Origin: Acidimicrobium sp. UBA3029
GTDB taxonomy: Bacteria; Actinomycetota; Acidimicrobiia; Acidimicrobiales; Ilumatobacteraceae
NCBI GenBank assembly: GCA_002367695.1
Contig: DFDK01000008.1
Coordinates: 1 to 14,701, forward strand
Direction of reading: 5' to 3'
DNA: 14,701 nt
Below are positions 1-6,546 of the stretch, piece after piece. The notes below the pieces were generated by a model. The model searched no databases, had not been told where the DNA came from, and worked only from the letters and a program-made list of their open reading frames with translations. The position numbers and the translations under genes were made by a program. The stretch's first letter is position 1, and every line of letters starts with the position of its first letter.

Positions 1-141
1 ACAGCATCTTTTGCTGAACCACGGGCCGCATACCGAATTGCTGGTGAATTATGCAGATGGGCAGAGCGCCACAAGATCTCGAATTGGTCCGAGATAATCG
101 GTTTGAGTCATCGGGGCGGTTTTCGTGCTTCAAGTATGTAG
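1..141 (+). CDS. pyrD: Dihydroorotate dehydrogenase, C-terminal fragment (probable, 5' end outside window)
   Basis: An open frame enters from the left edge and ends at TAG 139-141, giving the last 46 residues of a protein. The pattern TASFAEP, then RIAGEL, then ISNWSEIIGLSHR fits the C-terminal end of class 1B dihydroorotate dehydrogenases, where a GTA-x-F-x-DP strand near the FMN phosphate site is followed by a helix and an 'I-SE-IG-S' tail. The family oxidises dihydroorotate to orotate in pyrimidine synthesis. Pyrimidine genes (carB, pyrF or pyrD) commonly lie just upstream of mihF-gmk in actinobacteria, which supports the call. The FMN-binding and catalytic parts lie outside the window, so the assignment rests on a short tail and on context. 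A different protein of the pyr cluster is the main alternative. Confidence 0.65.
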   Translation, partial: TASFAEPRAAYRIAGELCRWAERHKISNWSEIIGLSHRGGFRASSM

Positions 142-158
142 GGATCGCGGGTGAACGG

Positions 159-164
159 TAAAAT
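159..164 (+). promoter_or_regulatory. Probable -10 element of a leaderless mihF promoter
   Basis: TAAAAT lies exactly at -12 to -7 if the A of the mihF ATG (171) is the transcription start. This TAnnnT placement is typical of leaderless actinobacterial transcripts. No convincing -35 hexamer sits 16-18 bases upstream, and no Shine-Dalgarno (SD) sequence precedes the ATG, which fits leaderless initiation. The position is seen; the function is inferred. Confidence 0.4.
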
Positions 165-170
165 AGATCA

Positions 171-500
171 ATGACGACCTCAACCAACCTCCAGAGTGAG
201 CGTCATGCGGCTGTGTTGCCGTTGCAACTTTTACGCCAACAAATGGATGCCGTACTCAGCCAAGTTGAAACAGGAACACTCAAAATTGATTCGATTTTGT
301 CTCTGAGTGATCTCGATGAAGCCAGCAGTGTGTTGTACGCATGCAAGCTGATCGAAGTTGTTCCCGGAATTGGAAAAGTAAAAGCGCGACATTTGCTGGC
401 GAAAATGAACGTAAGTGAGACAGAGCAAACTGGCAACCTGACTTTGGATCAGCGGAACAAACTTGTGCAGTTGATTGCGACGGAGGTCATTGCATCATGA
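171..500 (+). CDS. mihF: Actinobacterial integration host factor MihF
   Basis: This is a 109-residue basic DNA-binding protein of the mIHF family, an actinobacteria-specific nucleoid-associated protein unrelated to the HU/IHF fold of proteobacteria. Family members bend or compact DNA and assist site-specific recombination. The diagnostic C-terminal half is clear: the helix-hairpin motif VPGIGKVKA at residues 64-72 (DNA backbone contact), then an alanine/lysine-rich helix and a final helix around LDQRNKLVQLI (92-102). The N-terminal 50 residues are a predicted helical arm. The length agrees with the usual ~105 residues. The start at 171 is the only ATG that gives this length; it lacks an SD sequence, and a TAAAAT element suggests a leaderless mRNA. 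The stop overlaps the gmk start by ATGA, so the two are translationally coupled. The mihF-gmk pairing is the standard actinobacterial arrangement. Confidence 0.93.
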   Translation: MTTSTNLQSERHAAVLPLQLLRQQMDAVLSQVETGTLKIDSILSLSDLDEASSVLYACKLIEVVPGIGKVKARHLLAKMNVSETEQTGNLTLDQRNKLVQLIATEVIAS

Positions 501-1063
501 GTGCTGTTGCCAAGTCTTTGATCATTGTTGTTTCTGGGCCAGGTGGCGTTGGGAAAAGCACGATCGTTGAGGAGCTTGTAAAGCGTGATGATCGATTGTG
601 GCTTAGTCGGTCATGGACTACTCGCGAGCGCCGTGAAGGCGAATTGCAAGACGCTTACAAGTTTGTAACACATGACCAATTTCGCGAGCACATTGCGGGT
701 GGTGGATTTTTGGAATGGACTGAATTTTTGGGAAATTTGTATGGCACCCCCATGCCAAAAGCACCAGATGGCAAAGATATTGTGCTCGAAATTGAAGTGG
801 ATGGTGCGCAACAAGTAAAACAACTGCACGGCGATGCGCTGTTGTTGTTCGTTCTGCCACCGACAAGAGAAGAGCAAAAGGCTCGGTTGGTTGGTCGGGG
901 AGATGCAGAGCAGAAGGTTGTTCAGCGACTTCGTAAGGCTGAAGACGAAGAGCCAGTCGGTAAGGCTCTCGCCGACTATGTGTTGATTAACGACGATTTG
1001 GCCGAGACGGTAACCGGAATGCTCGATCTAATAGCTCGCGAACGAGTAAAACGTTTGAAGTAG
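497..1063 (+). CDS. gmk: Guanylate kinase
   Basis: This 188-residue enzyme transfers phosphate from ATP to GMP to give GDP, feeding GTP and dGTP pools in the cytoplasm. The P-loop GPGGVGKS is at residues 14-21. The GMP-binding part follows: SRSWTTRERREGE (37-49), Y54 in the AYKFV segment, and FLEW (71-74) with the YGTP segment (82-85). The ATP-side strand DIVLEIEVDGAQQV (94-107) and the lid segment RLRKAEDEE near 143-151 complete the fold. Most bacterial enzymes read S-V-S-x-TTR at the GMP site; here it is S-R-S-W-TTR, a variant I believe is common in actinobacteria. The start ATG overlaps the mihF stop (ATGA) and has a strong SD, GGAGGT at 482-487, nine bases upstream. A 108-base gap separates it from rpoZ. 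Length is normal for the family (~185-205). Confidence 0.97.
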   Translation: MSAVAKSLIIVVSGPGGVGKSTIVEELVKRDDRLWLSRSWTTRERREGELQDAYKFVTHDQFREHIAGGGFLEWTEFLGNLYGTPMPKAPDGKDIVLEIEVDGAQQVKQLHGDALLLFVLPPTREEQKARLVGRGDAEQKVVQRLRKAEDEEPVGKALADYVLINDDLAETVTGMLDLIARERVKRLK

Positions 1064-1171
1064 CCAAAACGGCCATTTTGCGCCCTTTATACAGATACAA
1101 TCAACGCTTCGGTGAGTCGCGTCGACGCCCGAACCAGAACTGACCCAAAATGAATTTGAAAGGACACCGCC

Positions 1172-1579
1172 ATGGCCACTGAAGACACCATGATGAACCC
1201 CCGTATCGAGAGCCTGATGAAGCGCACTGCATCTAAGTTTGGACTCGTCACTTTGTCGGCACGTCGCGCTCGTGAGATCAACTCGTACTTCAACCAGCTG
1301 GGCGAGGGTCTTGGCACAATGGTTCCACCACAGGTCAGCTCAACTTCGCGCAAGCCACTCTCAATCAGTTTTGAAGAGATCGCTGCCGACAAAATTTTGA
1401 GTGTTCCGTTGTCTGTGTACGAAGAGTTGGAAGCCGAATTGGATGAAGAGTTGTTGGATGCAGTAGCCGACGATGTCGTCAGCGAACTTGAAACAATCGA
1501 GTCAGACGTGAAAGCCGAAGTGGCTGAAGTGGCTGAAGTGGCTGAAGTGGCCAAAATCGCTGAAGTAGCAGCCGAGTAA
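1172..1579 (+). CDS. rpoZ: DNA-directed RNA polymerase omega subunit
   Basis: The omega subunit binds beta-prime and assists RNA polymerase assembly. The conserved core is present: RIESLMKRT (11-19), SKFGLVTLSARRAREIN (21-37), the PP segment at 52-53, and KPLSISFEEIAADKI (61-75), typical of actinobacterial omega. The protein has 135 residues, longer than the ~85-110 usual for actinobacteria, because of an acidic tail rich in Glu, Ala and Val from about residue 80 onward. The tail includes four in-frame E-V-A triplets (residues 116-127) coded by a tandem nine-base repeat. The start has an SD AAGGA at 1160-1164. A TACAAT element at 1096-1101 in the gap after gmk could be a -10, but it has no matching -35. 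The gene lies in the usual gmk-rpoZ-coaBC-metK order. Confidence 0.95.
   Translation: MATEDTMMNPRIESLMKRTASKFGLVTLSARRAREINSYFNQLGEGLGTMVPPQVSSTSRKPLSISFEEIAADKILSVPLSVYEELEAELDEELLDAVADDVVSELETIESDVKAEVAEVAEVAEVAKIAEVAAE
1517..1552 (+). repeat. Tandem 9-bp repeat in the 3' end of rpoZ
   Basis: GAAGTGGCT occurs three times without change (1517-1525, 1526-1534, 1535-1543) and a fourth time with one final-base change (1544-1552, GAAGTGGCC). Each unit codes Glu-Val-Ala, so changes in copy number keep the frame. A degenerate fifth unit (GAAGTAGCA, 1563-1571) follows after an interruption. This is the signature of replication slippage in a dispensable acidic tail. Confidence 0.9.
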
Positions 1580-1616
1580 CTATTTCGCAGCTGAGTTTTA
1601 ACTCGCACTGGTCCTG

Positions 1617-2837
1617 ATGAATTTGCTCTCCGGCAAGCACATTGTTCTTGGTGTTTGCGGTGGTATAGCCGCATACAAGTCGGTTGAGTTGTGTCGCTTG
1701 TTAGTAGATGCGGGCGCACATGTTGCACCAATAATGACGAGTGATGCAGAACACTTCATCGGTAAAGTCACGCTGTCGGCGCTTGCGTCCGAGCCGGTAC
1801 ACACAACACTGTGGGATGACGCAGACCCGATACCGCACACGCGCCTTGCGCAACGTGCAGATCTAATCGTTGTAGCACCAACTACAGCACGCGTCCTCGG
1901 TGCATACGCGGCGGGAATCTCGAGTGATCTCTTAACTGCGACTCTGATTGCAACTCGCGCACCAGTACTGGTGTGTCCTGCGATGCACACCGAAATGTGG
2001 GAACACCCTGCAGTGCAAGAAAATATTGCAACTCTTCGCCGACGTGGCGTCAATGTTTTAGATCCAGAATCGGGTCGGCTGGCAGGCGGCGACATCGGAG
2101 CAGGTCGACTTGCTGATCCACAGCGCATCTTCGAAGAGATAGTGCAGTTGCTCACACCAGGAGATTTGTATGGCACTCATGTTGTTGTGACGGCGGGAGG
2201 CACTCGCGAACCGATCGATGCTGTGCGTGTGATCGCCAATCGTTCGAGTGGCAAGCAGGGCTATGCAATTGCTACGGAGGCAAATGCCCGAGGCGCCAAA
2301 GTCACTCTTATTTCAACTGTTGATCTTGTGGTTCCATTCGGTGTTACTTTGATCGCTGTTGAGACAGCACAACAGATGCAGGATGCGGTGAATTTGAGCG
2401 CGCAGCAAGCCGATGTTGTTGTCATGGCTGCCGCAGTTGCCGACATGCGGCCGGTAGTTACGTCTACGTCAAAAATGAAGAAGAACCCAGCGACTGGCGT
2501 AATCGACGGCTTGGAAAGCATTGCTCTTGAAGCAACCCCCGACATTCTCGCGGGTTTGGGTGCGTTAAAGCGACCTGGCCAGGTATTGGTGGGATTCGCA
2601 GCCGAGACAGAAAATCTCGTTGCAAATGCTCAAGCCAAATTGCAGCGTAAAAATGTCGACCTAATTGTTGCCAATAATGTTGCGGATGCTGGGGTTGGCT
2701 TTGGCCATGAGACAAATGCGGTAACGCTGGTTTCGAGCGGAACGGAGCCAGTTGTGGTCGGGTTGACCGATAAGCGCTCGATTGCCAAATCAGTAATGGA
2801 TGCGGTAGTCCTAATTCGTAGCCACTCGACCCACTAG
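1617..2837 (+). CDS. coaBC: Bifunctional phosphopantothenoylcysteine decarboxylase / phosphopantothenate-cysteine ligase
   Basis: CoaBC carries out two steps of coenzyme A synthesis: CTP-dependent ligation of 4'-phosphopantothenate to cysteine (CoaB) and FMN-dependent decarboxylation of the product to 4'-phosphopantetheine (CoaC). The 406-residue length is typical. The N-terminal flavoprotein half shows GGIAAYKS (15-22), the presumed catalytic H74 in IPHT, the FMN-site TTARVLGAYAAGI segment (89-101), and PAMHTEMW (121-128). The ligase half starts near residue 184 and shows TAGGTREPID (192-201), N208 in ANRSSGKQG (catalytic Asn in E. coli), AAAVADMRP (271-279), KMKK (286-289, CTP-site lysine) and GFAAET. 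Two decarboxylase positions differ from E. coli: the PAMN Asn is His (H124), and the loop Cys of A-C-G-D is Gly (G157). The start follows rpoZ by 37 bases and has no clear SD; an in-frame stop at 1599 rules out an upstream start. Confidence 0.96.
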   Translation: MNLLSGKHIVLGVCGGIAAYKSVELCRLLVDAGAHVAPIMTSDAEHFIGKVTLSALASEPVHTTLWDDADPIPHTRLAQRADLIVVAPTTARVLGAYAAGISSDLLTATLIATRAPVLVCPAMHTEMWEHPAVQENIATLRRRGVNVLDPESGRLAGGDIGAGRLADPQRIFEEIVQLLTPGDLYGTHVVVTAGGTREPIDAVRVIANRSSGKQGYAIATEANARGAKVTLISTVDLVVPFGVTLIAVETAQQMQDAVNLSAQQADVVVMAAAVADMRPVVTSTSKMKKNPATGVIDGLESIALEATPDILAGLGALKRPGQVLVGFAAETENLVANAQAKLQRKNVDLIVANNVADAGVGFGHETNAVTLVSSGTEPVVVGLTDKRSIAKSVMDAVVLIRSHSTH

Positions 2838-2858
2838 TCTCGTCACGAACTATCTACT

Positions 2859-2864
2859 AAGGAG
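2859..2864 (+). promoter_or_regulatory. Shine-Dalgarno site fixing the TTG start of metK
   Basis: AAGGAG lies five bases before TTG 2870. No ATG or GTG start in this frame lies at a usable distance, and the N-terminal KNFTFTSESVTEGHPDK of MetK begins directly after the TTG, so this site decides the start. Confidence 0.85.
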
Positions 2865-2869
2865 CAACG

Positions 2870-4063
2870 TTGAAAAACTTCACATTTACCTCTGAAAGCG
2901 TCACCGAGGGTCACCCAGACAAGATGGCAGACCAAGTCTCTGATGCAGTGCTCGATGCGATTCTGGCAGAAGACCCACAAGGTCGCGTTGCGTGTGAAAC
3001 CCTTCTCACTACAGGTTTGTGTGTTGTCGCTGGAGAAATCACGACATCTGCGTATGTTGATATTCCAAAGTTGGCTCGTGAGGTAATTAAAGACATTGGT
3101 TACGACAACGCTTTGTATGGCTTCGATGGCAATACATGTGGAGTGATCGTCTCGATCGATGAGCAAAGTACCAACATCGCACAAGGCGTAGACAAGTCCG
3201 AAGAGTCACGTGCCGGTAAAAGTGGCGAAGACTTGCTCAACAGCCAGGGAGCCGGCGACCAGGGAATGATGTTTGGTTATGCATGTGATGACACTCCAGA
3301 GTTAATGCCACTTCCGATTTGGCTTGCACACCGTATGGCAGAGAAGTTGGCTGAAGTTCGAAAGTCGGGTGCAATTCCTTACTTGCGACCAGATGGCAAA
3401 ACCCAAGTCACGTTTGAGTATGAGAATGGCAAGCCAGTTCGTTTGACGACTGTATTGATCTCGACACAGCATGCCGATGGAACACCGCGTGACACAGTGA
3501 TTCGTCCTGACTTGATTGAACAGGTCATTCGCCCAGTAATTCCTGCGCAGTTTGCTAATGACAAATACTCAGTGCATGTCAACCCAACAGGCGAGTTCGT
3601 TAAGGGTGGACCACATGCAGACACGGGTCTAACTGGTCGCAAGATCATTGTTGATACATACGGTGGCATGGGACGTCACGGTGGTGGTGCATTCAGCGGA
3701 AAAGATCCATCAAAAGTTGATCGCTCGGCTGCATACGCTGCACGCTGGGTTGCCAAGCACGTAGTCGCTTCTGGCGCAGCCACTCGTTGTGAAGTGCAGG
3801 TGGCATACGCCATCGGTATGGCGCAACCGATCAGCATCTTGGTCGAGACTTTTGGAACCAGCGTTGTTGGTGAGGAACTCATCGAAGATGCAGTGCGTTC
3901 GGTATTCGATCTTCGACCTGCTGCTATCTTGCGCGATCTCGATTTGAAGCGCCCGATTTACCGCAAGACAGCCGCATATGGTCACTTCGGCCGACAGGAC
4001 CCAGATTTCACCTGGGAGACCTTGTCGCGTTTGAAGGAATTCAAAGCCGCAGTCAAACTCTGA
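2870..4063 (+). CDS. metK: S-adenosylmethionine synthase (methionine adenosyltransferase)
   Basis: MetK makes SAM from methionine and ATP, and supplies the methyl donor used among others by the two methyltransferases in this window. The 397 residues are full length. Key elements are visible: ESVTEGHPDK (residues 9-18, with H15 and D17 at the ATP/Mg site), signature 1 GAGDQGMMFGYA near residue 126, and the Gly-rich signature 2 loop GGGAFSGKDP near 272. The C-terminal RPIYRKTAAYGHFGR tail is typical. Translation starts at TTG 2870, supported by the SD AAGGAG. It lies 32 bases after coaBC and 14 bases before priA, consistent with one operon. Nothing is odd apart from the TTG start. Confidence 0.98.
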   Translation: MKNFTFTSESVTEGHPDKMADQVSDAVLDAILAEDPQGRVACETLLTTGLCVVAGEITTSAYVDIPKLAREVIKDIGYDNALYGFDGNTCGVIVSIDEQSTNIAQGVDKSEESRAGKSGEDLLNSQGAGDQGMMFGYACDDTPELMPLPIWLAHRMAEKLAEVRKSGAIPYLRPDGKTQVTFEYENGKPVRLTTVLISTQHADGTPRDTVIRPDLIEQVIRPVIPAQFANDKYSVHVNPTGEFVKGGPHADTGLTGRKIIVDTYGGMGRHGGGAFSGKDPSKVDRSAAYAARWVAKHVVASGAATRCEVQVAYAIGMAQPISILVETFGTSVVGEELIEDAVRSVFDLRPAAILRDLDLKRPIYRKTAAYGHFGRQDPDFTWETLSRLKEFKAAVKL

Positions 4064-4077
4064 TCAGTTGTGATGTC

Positions 4078-5916
4078 GTGGCGGTAATCGCACGCATCGT
4101 TCCTGATGTAACTGGCGTTGACAAGGTTTTTGATTATCTCGTTCCTGAAACGCTTGTTGACAATGTTTGTGTAGGTGATCGCGTTCGTATACCCCTGCAC
4201 AATCGAAATGTTGCGGGTTGGGTGTTGCAGCTTGGAGATACCACGACACAATTTTCTGATGTGGTCCAGAGTCGACTACTCCAGGTGATCAAGGTTTTGG
4301 GCAAGGGACCGTCACAAGAAGTTGTGGATCTTGCGCGTTGGGCCGCCCCAATGTGGGTGGGACGTCTTCGCGCATTTTTTGTAACAGCATCGCCAGCGAC
4401 GCTTGTTGCTGCGTTGCCTGGTTCGCGTTACACGCAGGAATCAATGCGTAAGGCTTTTGAAATCGATATACAAATGGTCGATGCAATTAGTGCAACGGGT
4501 GTTTCTGTTTTACGCAGAGGTCCGGCTTGTAGTCCGCGATCATTGGTACTTACTGCTGCTTCAAAGGGTCCGGTGCTCGTTGTGATTCCGACACTCAATC
4601 GTGCTCGCTTAATGGCAGCGTCTTTACGTGAACACGGACTCAGCGTTGCTGTTATGCCTCAGGACTGGGCGGTTGCTGCTGGTGGAGTTGATGTGGTGAT
4701 TGGTGCGCGCTCAGCGATCTGGTCCAGCGTGCCTTTGTTGAAGAGCATCATTGTCATCGATGAACATGATGATGCTTTGCAAGAAGAACGTTCACCTTCA
4801 TGGCACGCTCGAGATGTTGCAATACAACGCGCCGATCAACTTGGCATCGCGTGTGTATTGGTGTCTCCGGTTCCAAGTCTGCGGGCTCTGCATGGTGTTT
4901 CGGGTGATGTGGCAAGTCTGGATCCGAATACTGAGGCAAGTCATTGGCCGCAAATTCGGTTGGTTGACCGTCGACTAGATGAACATTGGTCATCTTCGAT
5001 GTTGTCCTCGGCTTTGATCGAGCAGTTGAGAGATCATTCGCGTCGCATTGTGTGTGTGCTCAATGTTAAGGGGCGTGCAAGATTGCTTGCATGCGGTGCT
5101 TGTCGCGAACTGGTGAGGTGTGATGTCTGTGAGGCTGCGATGACGATGTCGTCGAGCAAACAGCTCGAATGCCAACGGTGTGCAAATGTGCGACCAGCGG
5201 TGTGCGTCAAATGTGGTTCTGGAAAACTCGCAGTCATTAAGGCTGGTATTTCGCGGCTGCGCGAAGAATTGGCTGCTGCTGCTGGGAGGCGTCTTGATGA
5301 AGTAGTAGAGGTGTCGGGCGGGGATGTAGCCAGTAAGGATCAAGAGATTGATCAAACCAAAATGCTCTTCGTTGGCACAGAGGCCGTGTTGCATCGTGTG
5401 CGCGATGTAGACACGGTTGTGTTTCTCGACATTGACCAAGAGATCTCTGCGCCTCGATACCGGGCGGCTGAGATCACACTTTCATTGGTTGTGCATGCCG
5501 CAAGGTTGGTGGCGCGCTCGAAACGAGAGCAAAAGAGTGCAAGTGGTAAAAATATTACAAGTAGTGGCTTGGTAATGATTCAATCGATGTTGGCAGATCA
5601 TGCCTTGTTGCGCGGACTCGTCGCCCATGATTTGAGTGGGTTTATAGAAGAAGAAATGTCAAGACGAAAGTTGATGCTGCTTCCGCCATTTGGTGCATTG
5701 GCCCAAGTGAGTGGCAACGGAGTCGACCAAGTAGCAGACATATTGCGCAGAAACGTACTGTTGCAGGTTTCGGCGACTCATAAAGATGCTGTATTGGTGA
5801 AGTCGAGTGATTGGAAAACGCTTGCCAACTCGATTTCAGATGCGCTCACAAATGCATCAACACGTGGCAAGAAAGCTTTGCGGACTAAAACCCAGATTGA
5901 TCCGCCTCGCGCGTAG
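4078..5916 (+). CDS. priA: Primosomal protein N' (PriA), actinobacterial type lacking the ATPase P-loop
   Basis: PriA recognises stalled or repaired forks and reloads the replisome. This 612-residue protein starts at GTG 4078, with no SD and no better in-frame start. The N-terminal 3'-end-binding domain (about 1-105) is recognisable by VFDYLVPE and VGDRVRIPL. The helicase region is degenerate: where canonical PriA has the Walker A G-x-x-GSGKT, this protein reads LVLTAASKGPVLVVIP (156-171). The Walker B place holds IDEHDD (227-232) instead of a normal DEEH box. VVIGARSAIW (206-215) and GTEAVLHRV are remnants of conserved helicase segments. All four zinc-binding cysteine pairs are kept: C339/C342, C348/C351, C365/C368 and C376/C379. 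The pattern fits the known actinobacterial PriA, thought to have no helicase activity but to keep a DNA-binding or loading role. The 3' end overlaps the opposing methyltransferase gene by 32 bases. Confidence 0.92.
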   Translation: MAVIARIVPDVTGVDKVFDYLVPETLVDNVCVGDRVRIPLHNRNVAGWVLQLGDTTTQFSDVVQSRLLQVIKVLGKGPSQEVVDLARWAAPMWVGRLRAFFVTASPATLVAALPGSRYTQESMRKAFEIDIQMVDAISATGVSVLRRGPACSPRSLVLTAASKGPVLVVIPTLNRARLMAASLREHGLSVAVMPQDWAVAAGGVDVVIGARSAIWSSVPLLKSIIVIDEHDDALQEERSPSWHARDVAIQRADQLGIACVLVSPVPSLRALHGVSGDVASLDPNTEASHWPQIRLVDRRLDEHWSSSMLSSALIEQLRDHSRRIVCVLNVKGRARLLACGACRELVRCDVCEAAMTMSSSKQLECQRCANVRPAVCVKCGSGKLAVIKAGISRLREELAAAAGRRLDEVVEVSGGDVASKDQEIDQTKMLFVGTEAVLHRVRDVDTVVFLDIDQEISAPRYRAAEITLSLVVHAARLVARSKREQKSASGKNITSSGLVMIQSMLADHALLRGLVAHDLSGFIEEEMSRRKLMLLPPFGALAQVSGNGVDQVADILRRNVLLQVSATHKDAVLVKSSDWKTLANSISDALTNASTRGKKALRTKTQIDPPRA

Positions 5917-6523
5917 GGCGTACACGCAGAACCCGAAATCCCTGTTTGCTGACGAGGCGATCGACTTGATAGCCGATTGATGTCAGCCAAACTGCAAGTG
6001 AATCGGATCCCAAATTTCTATTGACGACTAGCCACGCCTCGCCTGTTGGGGTGAGTTTCGACAACCACAGTTGTAGGAGACCGTGCAACTCACTTTTCCC
6101 AATACGGATGGGTGGGTTCGACCAAATTAGATCAAAACGCAATTCCTCGGGGACTGACGTCGGGAGGAGCGAAGTGATGTTCGACAAGTTGTTGAGTTTG
6201 GCATTTGATGCCGTTAGCGCAACTGCGCGCTCGTTTACGTCGACTGCATAAACGGCGGCTTTAGGCGATCTTGTCGCCAATGTAAGTGCAATTGCGCCCG
6301 AGCCGCATCCGAGGTCGAGAAAGTGGCCCGACGCAGGAGGTTGCGCGGCGGTATCAATCAACACCAAGGTGCCAGCGTCGATTCCTTTGCGAGCGAAGAC
6401 GCCGCTGTCTAATACCAATTGCAATATTTTGTCGTCCACATGTAGCTTCGCAGTTTTTTGTTTGCTTGTGCCCGCGGTTGATTCGGCTCGTGGTTGATTG
6501 GTGAAGTACTGCTCGTCGCTCAT
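5885..6523 (-). CDS. Class I SAM-dependent methyltransferase, RsmC/YbxB-like
   Basis: This 212-residue protein belongs to the half-length relatives of RsmC, the 16S rRNA guanine-N2 methyltransferase family. Visible features are an opening HYF-like segment (EQYFTNQP, residues 4-11), the GVFARKGIDAGT loop (41-52), SAM motif I FLDLGCGSGAIAL (68-80), the acidic ribose-binding strand VYAVDVNERAVALT (91-104), and the catalytic NPPIR (136-140) seen in N2-guanine and related amino methyltransferases. An rRNA target is inferred from the family and from the translation gene setting. I chose ATG 6523; a longer frame back to 6577 would run into def, and the extra 18 residues do not resemble the family. 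The gene is alone on the minus strand here, convergent and overlapping with priA (32 bases), and divergent from def with 23 bases between start codons. Confidence 0.85.
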   Translation of the reverse strand: MSDEQYFTNQPRAESTAGTSKQKTAKLHVDDKILQLVLDSGVFARKGIDAGTLVLIDTAAQPPASGHFLDLGCGSGAIALTLATRSPKAAVYAVDVNERAVALTASNAKLNNLSNITSLLPTSVPEELRFDLIWSNPPIRIGKSELHGLLQLWLSKLTPTGEAWLVVNRNLGSDSLAVWLTSIGYQVDRLVSKQGFRVLRVRPTREADQSGF

Positions 6524-6546
6524 ATGCCTCGCTAGCCTTACACCAT
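6524..6546. promoter_or_regulatory. 23-bp divergent start region between the methyltransferase gene and def
   Basis: Only 23 bases separate the two start codons. Each ATG lies inside a CATATG palindrome (6521-6526 and 6544-6549), and the palindrome GCTAGC (6531-6536) sits between them. Candidate -10 elements are TAGCCT (6533-6538, toward def) and TATGGT on the minus strand (6547 to 6542), but neither has a good -35. def has no SD; the minus gene has only a weak GAGG three bases before its ATG. Very short leaders are likely, and each promoter must extend into the other gene. Confidence 0.35.

Noticed and set aside
1065..1080. Imperfect palindrome CAAAACGGCCATTTTG after gmk as a terminator
   Set aside because: The stem is a 5-bp A/T-rich arm with a C/A mismatch before the GGCC centre, too weak for an intrinsic terminator, and no proper T run follows. 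An operator role cannot be excluded but nothing supports it.
1593..1604. Inverted repeat GAGTT-TT-AACTC before coaBC as an operator or terminator
   Set aside because: It has five-base arms only, with a loop too short for a stable RNA hairpin, and such repeats are expected by chance at this length.
1087..1731. 214-residue minus-strand ORF opposite rpoZ
   Set aside because: It is an antisense shadow of rpoZ; its Ser/Ala/Thr repeat is simply the reverse reading of the GAAGTGGCT array.
1598..2176. 192-residue minus-strand ORF opposite coaBC
   Set aside because: The plus frame encodes an unmistakable CoaBC; the antisense product is Arg/Ser/Cys-rich with no family resemblance.
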